Shown here one piece after another: positions 15,413-22,057 of a stretch of DNA of 22,057 nucleotides. The notes under the pieces were generated by a model. The model did no database searches. It was not told the DNA's origin and worked only from the letters and a program-made list of their open reading frames with translations. Origin of the DNA: an uncultured Ignavibacteria bacterium (GTDB lineage Bacteria > Bacteroidota > Ignavibacteria > Ignavibacteriales > Melioribacteraceae); contig CALGLM010000311.1 in the NCBI GenBank assembly GCA_937930275.1, forward strand, positions 1 to 22,057, given 5' to 3'. Both the position numbers and the translations under genes were made by a program. Position 1 is the first letter of the stretch; each line of letters begins with the position of its first letter.

Positions 15413-16782
15413 TGCTTTGGGGAGGTAGATTTAAGGAATCGTTGGATAATAAAGCCTTACGATTTTCTTCCTCGCTTAACTTTGACGAACGACTGATTTT
15501 TGAAGATATAAAAGGAAGCATAGCTCATGTAGCTATGCTTTTTTCTGCAGGTATTATTAGTAAAGAAGAATCTAATAATATAACAAAAGGTCTTAAAAAA
15601 ATTGAGGTTATGTATAAAAAAGGGGAATGGATAATTGAAAAAGAAAAGTATGAAGATATTCATTCCGCAGTTGAAAGCAAATTATATGAGCTTATAGGTG
15701 AAGATGCCGGTAAACTGCATACGGGTAGAAGCCGTAACGATCAAGTATTAACGGCAACAAAATTATGGCTAAAAAAAGCTGTTACTGAAATAGAAAAAGA
15801 GTTAAAAAAATTTCAAACAATTCTTTTAGATATTGCCGAAAATAATATAGAAACTATAATACCCGGTTATACACATTTGCAGCGCGCTCAACCTATATCG
15901 CTTGCTTACCATTTGTTAGCTTATGTGGAAATGTTGGAAAGAGATAAAATTAGGTTCAAGTTTTGCAAAGAAGAAACCGATTTTAATCCGCTTGGTTCGG
16001 GGGCTTTAGCCGGTTCTACTTTACCCTTAGATAGAATAAAAACTTCAAAATTATTGGGATTTGAAAATGTTACGCCCAACGCATTAGATACGGTAGCAGA
16101 TAGGGACTTTTTACTTGATTTCTTAAATGCCGTGTTAATTGGCTGTATGCATTTAAGCAGATTTGCAGAAGAAATTGTTTTGTGGAGTACATACGAATGG
16201 GGGTTTTTAACTCTTTCCGATAAATACACTACGGGTTCTTCGTTAATGCCGCAAAAAAAGAATCCTGATATGGCTGAATTAATTAGGGGTAAAAGCGGTA
16301 GAGCATATGGTAATTATTTATCTTTAGCAGTTACGTTAAAAGGGCTTCCTTTAAGTTATAACAGGGATTTGCAAGAAGACAAAGAACCTGTGTTTGATAG
16401 TTTTGATACATATATTGATTCGCTTTATATTTTTACACAAATTATTAAAACGGCAAAGTTTAGAACAAATAGATTTAATTTTGAACTTAATACCAGCACC
16501 ATTTTTGCAACCGATTTAGCTGATTATTTGGTCAAAAAACAAGTTCCGTTTAGGGAAGCCCACGGCATTATTGGCAGACTGGTTAAATTTAGTGAAGATA
16601 CGGGACTCCCTTTAAATCAAATCAGTTTAGCAGATTACAAATTATTTTCGCCTAAGTTTGAAAGAGATATTTATGATTTATTGAGTGTTGAAAGCTGCTT
16701 AAAAAATAAAATTACACTCGGTTCGCCAAATCCTAAGTTTGTTAAAAACGATATTGAAAGATTAAGAAAAGCAATAAATTAA
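15412..16782 (+). CDS. argH: Argininosuccinate lyase
   Basis: ArgH splits argininosuccinate into arginine and fumarate, the last step of the pathway. The 456-residue protein is a fumarase/aspartase-superfamily member with HTGRSRNDQV (103-112), YTHLQRAQP (153-161), the family signature GSSLMPQKKNPD (275-286) and DLQEDKEP. The flexible-loop catalytic Ser lies in GSS. The N-terminal LWGGRF is typical. It is the last gene of the operon. The 98 bases after it hold no hairpin with a T-run that I can see, and the next gene has its own strong ribosome site, so read-through into the nitroreductase gene is possible. Confidence 0.97.
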   Translation: MLWGGRFKESLDNKALRFSSSLNFDERLIFEDIKGSIAHVAMLFSAGIISKEESNNITKGLKKIEVMYKKGEWIIEKEKYEDIHSAVESKLYELIGEDAGKLHTGRSRNDQVLTATKLWLKKAVTEIEKELKKFQTILLDIAENNIETIIPGYTHLQRAQPISLAYHLLAYVEMLERDKIRFKFCKEETDFNPLGSGALAGSTLPLDRIKTSKLLGFENVTPNALDTVADRDFLLDFLNAVLIGCMHLSRFAEEIVLWSTYEWGFLTLSDKYTTGSSLMPQKKNPDMAELIRGKSGRAYGNYLSLAVTLKGLPLSYNRDLQEDKEPVFDSFDTYIDSLYIFTQIIKTAKFRTNRFNFELNTSTIFATDLADYLVKKQVPFREAHGIIGRLVKFSEDTGLPLNQISLADYKLFSPKFERDIYDLLSVESCLKNKITLGSPNPKFVKNDIERLRKAIN

Positions 16783-16880
16783 AGTAATTTCCGTGTTAAA
16801 ATAACATTCGCAATATATAGTAGTTGTTTAGGAACTTTAAAATTTCATTTTTCCTTCTATAACTTAAAATAGGAGAAAAT

Positions 16881-17432
16881 ATGAAAAACTTAACAGAAGC
16901 GATATATAATAGAAGAAGTATTAGGTCATACTCTAATAAACAAATTTCCGAAGATTTACTAAAACAAATTTTTGATACCGCAAGATGGGCTCCAAGCAGT
17001 ATGAACGAACAGCCTTGGCTATATTTGTATGCATATAACGGTACCGAAAAATTTAAAAAAATTTTAGATTCCCTTGCGCCTTTTAACCAACAGTGGGCAA
17101 AAAATGCAAGCGTATTAGTACTAAGTATGGCAAAAAAAACTTTTGAGTACAAAGGGAAAGAAAATAGATACTATATGTATGATGTTGGTTCTGCAAATCA
17201 AAATTTATTACTTGCCGCATATGCTAACAATATACAAGGACATCCGATGGGCGGTTTTGAAACTAAAAAAATAATTGAAAGTTTTAATATACCGGATAAT
17301 ATTGAACCGGTTTGTATTATTTCGTTAGGATACGCCGATAGTCCGGATAAATTACCCCAAGATTTAAAAGAGCGAGAATTAGCAGAAAGGAAAAGAAAAC
17401 CATTAAACGAAATTATAGTAGATAGTTTTTAA
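16881..17432 (+). CDS. Nitroreductase family FMN oxidoreductase
   Basis: This is a 183-residue single-domain nitroreductase-like flavoprotein. AIYNRRSIRSYSNKQI near the N-terminus is the FMN phosphate-binding block, and ARWAPSSMNEQPW (about 34-46) is the second flavin-contact block. GSANQNLLLAAYANNIQGHPMGGF matches the family helix and its following glycine turn, and VCIISLGYAD is the last core strand. Such enzymes reduce quinones, nitro compounds or flavins with NAD(P)H; the natural substrate here cannot be told. AGGAG (16871-16875) precedes the ATG by 5 bases. It lies 98 bases after argH on the same strand and converges on the phosphorylase gene. Nothing links it functionally to arginine synthesis. 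Confidence 0.9.
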   Translation: MKNLTEAIYNRRSIRSYSNKQISEDLLKQIFDTARWAPSSMNEQPWLYLYAYNGTEKFKKILDSLAPFNQQWAKNASVLVLSMAKKTFEYKGKENRYYMYDVGSANQNLLLAAYANNIQGHPMGGFETKKIIESFNIPDNIEPVCIISLGYADSPDKLPQDLKERELAERKRKPLNEIIVDSF

Positions 17433-17852
17433 TGACAAAAAAATTAGAAATAGGGTTAACTTTTAAGTAATAAACGATGTCTGGTTTTGTTAAATACATT
17501 GTATGGCTATATAAAGCAATTGCTAATAATAAATTGAAAACACCAACCGACTTTATCTGCTTTGTAAAAGTTTTCTTAACGGGGAAATATATTCGGCTTA
17601 ATTGTAAATAGCTGTATTATTTCCCTTAAGATTTTAACAAGATATTATTATTAAAGATAATTAAAAAATTGGTTAATAAAATAGGCGTAATTTGTAAAAG
17701 AGTAAGCTATACAACTAAATTCAAAATTCGCTTTTAATATATTTCACGCCCAAAAAGTATTAATAGAAAGTGAAGTGGAATTAATTTATCCGGCAAAAAG
17801 AAGCACAAATACTCTACTGATTGATAAGTTATGTGCTCTTTTGCCTTAAATT
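17433..17852. other. 420-base spacer between convergent genes; no convincing gene
   Basis: There is no clear protein gene, tRNA or terminator here. Two short open stretches exist on the + strand. One runs 17477-17611 (44 codons from an ATG without a ribosome site, partly hydrophobic). The other, 17706-17849 (47 codons, no ATG start), reads like ordinary protein (for example IESEVELIYPAK) and may be a fragment of a decayed gene. An inverted repeat lies at 17792-17845. I recognise neither reading frame. Confidence 0.5.
17792..17845. repeat. Imperfect inverted repeat next to the phosphorylase stop
   Basis: GGCAAAA and AGCACA on the left (17792-17807) match TGTGCT and TTTTGCC on the right (17832-17845), with a small uneven internal loop and about 24 bases in the centre. 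It ends 7 bases from the stop of the minus-strand phosphorylase gene. There is no T-run after it on that strand, so it is a weak terminator candidate at best. It could also be a trace of a mobile element end. Confidence 0.4.
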
Positions 17853-19169
17853 TTACTGAATAACCTTATGAATTAATTTTGCGGCTTTAACTTTTTCTTC
17901 GCTTAATTCAATTGACTTAATTACCTTGTTAATATCTTCTTCGGTAATTTTTCTGCTGCTAAATAACTCGGCAATTTCATCTCCTTCTTTCAAAAAATCA
18001 CCTATTTTAGGAGTAAAAATAATACCGGCTTTTGGGTCAATAATATCTTCTTTTTTAAGCCTTCCGGCACCTAACAGTAAAGAAGCCATACCAAGTTCGT
18101 ATGTATCAATAGCTTTTACATATCCGTAAGAGTTAAATTTTACCTTAACACTGTATTTAGCTTTTGGATATTTATTTGGTTTCTCAATAAAGTTTATATC
18201 ACCGCCTTGTAATTTTACAAGTTCCAAAAACTTTTGATAAGCTTTTCCGTTATCAATCAATTGTTTTGCAATTGTAATTCCGTCTTTAACCGACGATGCT
18301 TTATCACCGAGATAAATCATTGTGCCGGCTAAATGCAAACACAATTCTGTTAAATAAGGAATATCTTTCCCCTTTAGTATATCAACGCTTTCTAAAACTT
18401 CAAGCCAGTTTCCAATATTGTATCCTAATGGTTGATTCATATCGGTAATATATGCAACTACTTTTTTATTAAACGCTTTTGCCGTATTAATTAATGACTT
18501 AGCCAAAGTTTCGGCATCTTTTAATGATTTCATAAAAGCGCCGCTTCCTGTTTTAACATCCAAAACTAAAGCATCAATTCCTTCGGCAAGTTTTTTGCTC
18601 ATAATGCTACCGGTAATTAGCGGAATAGACTCTACCGTTGCCGTAACATCGCGTAAAGCATATATTAATTTATCAGCGGGGGCAATTTCTTTTGTTTGAC
18701 CAATTAAAACCATTTTCGATTTTTTAAGTACTTCTTTATACTCTTTCAAATTTAAATTAACATTAAAACCGGGGATAGCTTCCAATTTATCAAGAGTCCC
18801 TCCGGTATGCCCCAATCCTCGACCGCTTATCATAGGTATGTAAACACCGGCTGCCGCTGCAATAGGTGCAATAATAAGTGATGTTTTATCTCCCACACCA
18901 CCGGTTGAGTGTTTATCTACTTTTACGCCCTTTAATGAACTAAGGTTTACAATATCACCGGAGTTGAGCATTGCTTTTGTTAATGCCGCTGTTTCTTCAG
19001 TATTCAATCCGTTAATAAATGCTGCCATTAAAAAAGCCGAAAATTGATAATCCGGAATTATTCCCTTTGAGTAATTTTCTATTAAATAAATAATCTCTTC
19101 CTCGGAAAGAATATTTTTTTCACGTTTTTTCTTAATTAGTTCTACTGTGTTGAATTGTATTTTTTTCAT
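17853..19169 (-). CDS. Pyrimidine-nucleoside (thymidine) phosphorylase
   Basis: This is a nucleoside salvage enzyme that splits thymidine, uridine or deoxyuridine with phosphate to the free base and (deoxy)ribose 1-phosphate. The 438-residue protein has KVDKHSTGGVGDK (83-95), the family signature SGRGLGHTGGTLDKLE (115-130), and the substrate-binding YALRDVTATVESIPLITGSIMSKK block. A C-terminal alpha/beta domain with PKIGDFLKEGDEIAEL follows. Length fits the homodimeric bacterial family that includes DeoA and Pdp; the two cannot be separated with confidence here, so no symbol is given. AGG lies 6 bases before the ATG on the coding strand (AGGTATAACATG). The start faces that of the sensor kinase, with 123 bases between the two. 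Confidence 0.95.
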   Translation of the reverse strand: MKKIQFNTVELIKKKREKNILSEEEIIYLIENYSKGIIPDYQFSAFLMAAFINGLNTEETAALTKAMLNSGDIVNLSSLKGVKVDKHSTGGVGDKTSLIIAPIAAAAGVYIPMISGRGLGHTGGTLDKLEAIPGFNVNLNLKEYKEVLKKSKMVLIGQTKEIAPADKLIYALRDVTATVESIPLITGSIMSKKLAEGIDALVLDVKTGSGAFMKSLKDAETLAKSLINTAKAFNKKVVAYITDMNQPLGYNIGNWLEVLESVDILKGKDIPYLTELCLHLAGTMIYLGDKASSVKDGITIAKQLIDNGKAYQKFLELVKLQGGDINFIEKPNKYPKAKYSVKVKFNSYGYVKAIDTYELGMASLLLGAGRLKKEDIIDPKAGIIFTPKIGDFLKEGDEIAELFSSRKITEEDINKVIKSIELSEEKVKAAKLIHKVIQ

Positions 19170-19210
19170 GTTATACCTATAAATTTAGTACTTTAAAATA
19201 AAAATAAGAT

Positions 19211-19238
19211 TTGTTTTTTCATAGAAATTAATTATAAT
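19211..19238 (+). promoter_or_regulatory. Possible promoter of the sensor kinase gene
   Basis: TTGTTT (19211-19216) and TATAAT (19233-19238) are separated by 16 bases, about 55 bases before the kinase start. The region is so AT-rich that a chance match is quite likely, and the -7 box does not follow the TAnnTTTG form seen at argC. Confidence 0.3.
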
Positions 19239-19292
19239 AATATCTATTTTTAATTTAGTTTAAAATGTTATTAATAATCCGAGGTCTTGTTA

Positions 19293-22057
19293 ATGGCTTT
19301 TGGCGGTTTGCATAAAAAGCAATCAGATATAAATAATTTATTCACATTATTGAAAGATAGTTTGGCAATATCTGAAAATGTTGACGGTTTATTATTTACA
19401 ATATCTAATTTGCTGAATGATTTAGTTTGGATTTGTGATAAACAAAAAGAAACCATTTTTGGCAATAAATTATTTAAGGAAGTATTCTTAAATAAAATTG
19501 AGTTAAAAGAAAGTTCAAAATATAATATTGGTGATATGTTTGGGAATAAATTAGACCTCTTTTTTTTGCAAAAAGAGTGCTTGGGGCAAATTAGTATTGA
19601 TGTTGACGATAGAAAATATCTGCTTTCAATAATTTCCAACTTGGTTGAATGCGGCAAAAACGAGTATTTTATTTTTTATGCTGAATTGAACGAAGTAGAA
19701 GACCGTTCGGTATTTGACCAAAAAGAAGAATATAGAGCTTTATGGGAACTATCAAATAATTGTTTAAGAATAGTTGACGAAAACGGCTTTATTATAGATA
19801 TTAACCAAAATTTTTGTAATCTTGTAAACAAGTCACGAAGTGAATTAATAGGCAATTATTACGACTCTGTTTATCTTACTCCGCATGCTAAACCGATAAA
19901 TTTTCTGCGAAATTTCAATCACCGTTTGGAAACCGTAGTTACTTTATGGAACGGCGAGGTTTATTATCTTGATATCCGAAGCAAAATAATAACATATAAA
20001 AGCGGACAAAAAGCAGTTGTTAGTATTATTCGCAATATTACGTACATGCGCGAAACCGAAAATAAATTATTTAATGTTGAACAACAATTTAACGAAACGG
20101 CAGAATTAATTCCGCAGGTATTTTTTGAAGCAGATAAAAACGGGGTTATTACTTATTGCAATTCGTATGCTTATAAAATGTTTAATGTTGCAGAAAGCGT
20201 TAACGAAAAAGAATTTAATATATTAAGTTTTATTTCACCGGAAAGTAAAGAAAAAGCTATTAATAATTTTAACTATAGACTAAATAATAAAAAAATTACT
20301 TCTAATGAATATGTAGTACAAACAAGTAAAGGTCAAAAAATACCTGTATTAATATATAGTGCTCCGTTAATCAGAAACGGAGAAATAGAGGGTTTAAGAG
20401 GTATTATTATAGACATTTCCGAACAAAAAAAGCTTGAAGAGACTGTACGAAAAAGCGAGTATCTATACAGAACAATTGTAAACACATCCCCGGACGGTAT
20501 TTCATTAATGGATATAAACGGGCAAATAATTTTTGCAAATGATAAAAAGGCGGAATTATTCGGTTATAAAAGCGGAAATGATTTAGTTGGGGTTAACGCT
20601 TTTAATTTAGTTTCGGAAGAATCCGCATTCTTATTAAACGAAAGTTATTTTGGACTGCTTAAAACATCAAAGATTGATAAGATATTACTAAAATTAAAAC
20701 GAAAAGACAATTCTACATTTTGGGGTGAGTTTAGAGCCAAATTAATTTATGATAATAACGGTAAACCTAATAATATAATGGATATTGTTACCGATGTTTC
20801 GGAAAAGCTAATTGCCGAAGAAGAAAGAAAACTTAACCAGTTAAGAACCGAGACGTTGTTAAAAGTATATCAGATGAGTGAGTATGAAGATTCGGAAATC
20901 ACTGCGTTTTTATTAAGAGAAGCAGTTAAACAAACCGATAGTGACGGCGGATATTTACTGTTTTTTAATGAAGACGAGGACATTGAAAATACAATTATTT
21001 ATTATAAGGATAACTTTATTAAAGTAAATAATAACGAAAAACAAATAAAATTTGATAAAACAGATCTTCCGTTATGGCTATATCCGCTAAAAATTAAAGA
21101 CAAAATTGTTTTTAATGATTATTCCGATATTTATTACAAACAAGTTACTCTTCCCAATTTAGATGTTACAATAAAGCGTATAGTTGCTATTCCTATATTT
21201 AACAATAATAAAATTGGGTTAATTGCCGGTTTAATTAATAAAAAACACTCATATACCGATTTAGACACAAAGCAGTTTATGTTAATGATGAATTCGTTAA
21301 ATACTGCCCTTGAAAAATTTAAAAATGACGAAAATTTAAGAATATTCAAAAAAGCTATTGAACAAAATCCCACAATAATTCTTATTACGGGAGCAGATAG
21401 AATAATTAAATACGCTAATCCCAAATTTACCGAAATTACGGGTTTTGCGTTAAATGATGTACTTGGTAAATCTACTGCCGAACTCGGAATATTTCCCTAT
21501 TTAAACGAAAATAATCTAAGCAAAAGCGCTAAAAATATGTTAAAGGAAGGGGGCGAATGGCAAGGCGAAATTGAATTTAAGAAAGCCGGAGGCGATTTCT
21601 GTTGGTTGTTGTTATATATTTCGCCTATGACAAACGAAAAAGGACAAATTACTAATTATATCGGGATTGCACAAGATATTACTGACCGAAAAAATATTGA
21701 TAAGCAACTTATTGAAGCAAAAGAGATTGCCGAAAAATCAGATCGTCTAAAATCCGAATTTCTTGCTCAAATGTCGCACGAAATACGCACGCCTATAAAC
21801 GTAATATTAAGCTTTATGGGATTAATTAAAGACGAATTAGACGAGTATTTGGATGAAGATTTAAAAAGTAGTTTCGTATCGGTAAATAGAGCCGGCAGCC
21901 GCTTAATTAGGACAATTGATTTGCTGTTGAATATGAGTGAACTTCAGACAGGAACTTATGACTATAATCCTGATTTTATAAATTTAGATAGAGATATTTT
22001 ACAACCGTTAATTACGGAAAATATTTATGGTGCAAAAAGTAAAGGGCTTAATCTTGA
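19293..22057 (+). CDS. Multi-PAS/GAF sensor histidine kinase, 3' end outside window
   Basis: The frame is open from ATG 19293 (GAGG at 19281-19284, 8-base spacer) to the end of the window, 921 codons. The N-terminal 145 residues resemble no domain I can name and may be a worn PAS domain. PAS domains follow at about 147-255 (ALWELSNNCLRIVDENG), 266-380 (AELIPQVFFEADKNG) and 388-505 (YRTIVNTSPDGISLMDING). A GAF-like domain lies at about 520-670, then a fourth PAS at about 685-800 (FKKAIEQNPTIILITGADR). The HisKA domain begins near 815, with the phospho-acceptor His at about residue 829 in QMSHEIRTPIN. No membrane segment or signal peptide is visible, so it should be cytoplasmic and sense an internal cue. 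The ATPase domain, and any receiver domain, lie beyond the window. The ligand and target regulator are unknown. Confidence 0.93.
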   Translation, partial: MAFGGLHKKQSDINNLFTLLKDSLAISENVDGLLFTISNLLNDLVWICDKQKETIFGNKLFKEVFLNKIELKESSKYNIGDMFGNKLDLFFLQKECLGQISIDVDDRKYLLSIISNLVECGKNEYFIFYAELNEVEDRSVFDQKEEYRALWELSNNCLRIVDENGFIIDINQNFCNLVNKSRSELIGNYYDSVYLTPHAKPINFLRNFNHRLETVVTLWNGEVYYLDIRSKIITYKSGQKAVVSIIRNITYMRETENKLFNVEQQFNETAELIPQVFFEADKNGVITYCNSYAYKMFNVAESVNEKEFNILSFISPESKEKAINNFNYRLNNKKITSNEYVVQTSKGQKIPVLIYSAPLIRNGEIEGLRGIIIDISEQKKLEETVRKSEYLYRTIVNTSPDGISLMDINGQIIFANDKKAELFGYKSGNDLVGVNAFNLVSEESAFLLNESYFGLLKTSKIDKILLKLKRKDNSTFWGEFRAKLIYDNNGKPNNIMDIVTDVSEKLIAEEERKLNQLRTETLLKVYQMSEYEDSEITAFLLREAVKQTDSDGGYLLFFNEDEDIENTIIYYKDNFIKVNNNEKQIKFDKTDLPLWLYPLKIKDKIVFNDYSDIYYKQVTLPNLDVTIKRIVAIPIFNNNKIGLIAGLINKKHSYTDLDTKQFMLMMNSLNTALEKFKNDENLRIFKKAIEQNPTIILITGADRIIKYANPKFTEITGFALNDVLGKSTAELGIFPYLNENNLSKSAKNMLKEGGEWQGEIEFKKAGGDFCWLLLYISPMTNEKGQITNYIGIAQDITDRKNIDKQLIEAKEIAEKSDRLKSEFLAQMSHEIRTPINVILSFMGLIKDELDEYLDEDLKSSFVSVNRAGSRLIRTIDLLLNMSELQTGTYDYNPDFINLDRDILQPLITENIYGAKSKGLNL

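Noticed and set aside
15921..16229. 102-codon minus-strand open frame inside argH
   Set aside because: Antisense to conserved argH motifs; no start signal or recognisable product.
16796..17152. 118-codon minus-strand open frame across the argH-nitroreductase gap
   Set aside because: Most of it is antisense to conserved nitroreductase motifs, and the translation resembles no family.
21134..21424. 96-codon hydrophobic open frame antisense to the sensor kinase
   Set aside because: The kinase frame is continuous through this region with GAF and PAS motifs; hydrophobic antisense frames are expected in AT-rich coding DNA.

Overview
The window is AT-rich bacterial DNA, most likely from the Bacteroidota/Chlorobiota/Ignavibacteriota side of the FCB group, and probably Ignavibacteria-like. 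Three things suggest this. Two secreted proteins end in a Por/type IX secretion (T9SS) sorting domain with the motif YPNPFNP(S/T). The best promoter has a Bacteroidetes-type TAnnTTTG -7 box. The GH97 glucosidase aligns closely with Bacteroides SusB. Shine-Dalgarno sites (AGGAG, GAGG, GGAGGG) are clear in front of several genes, three of which start with TTG. No rRNA, tRNA, CRISPR array or complete mobile element was seen. Taxonomic placement is inference.

Layout. (1) 2-901: the 3' end of rtcB (RNA ligase). (2) 951-4799, + strand: an unknown exported coiled-coil protein, a T9SS-exported zinc metallopeptidase of hyicolysin (M30-like) type, and a GSCFA-family SGNH-like hydrolase 11 bases behind it. 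(3) 4925-6982: a large exported GxGYxYP-type putative glycoside hydrolase with a T9SS sorting domain, facing a minus-strand GH97 alpha-glucosidase (9255-7141). The two are separated by a pair of related palindromes; the first is followed by T-runs on the minus strand and looks like the terminator of the GH97 gene. (4) 9387-16782: an arginine biosynthesis operon argC-argJ-argB-argD-argR-argG-argH, very tightly packed, behind one strong promoter with ARG-box-like palindromes. (5) 16881-17432: a small nitroreductase. (6) 17433-17852: 420 bases with no convincing gene. (7) 19169-17853, minus strand: pyrimidine-nucleoside phosphorylase. (8) 19293 to the window end, + strand: a large soluble multi-PAS/GAF sensor histidine kinase, cut off just after its H-box.

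How the parts work together. The arg operon encodes acetylated-pathway arginine synthesis from N-acetylglutamate, and it carries its own repressor, so it is probably feedback-controlled by arginine through ArgR at the argC promoter. ArgJ can recycle the acetyl group and may also make N-acetylglutamate. The transcarbamylase gene argF is the only step missing from an otherwise argCJBDFRGH-like order. The two exported glycan-related genes suggest polysaccharide or oligosaccharide use, and the M30-like protease suggests protein degradation outside the cell. I did not find a clearly new multi-gene system. The best leads are the missing argF together with altered glycine motifs in ArgB, the layered palindromes at the argC promoter, the unknown exported protein next to the protease, and the double palindrome at 7056-7124.
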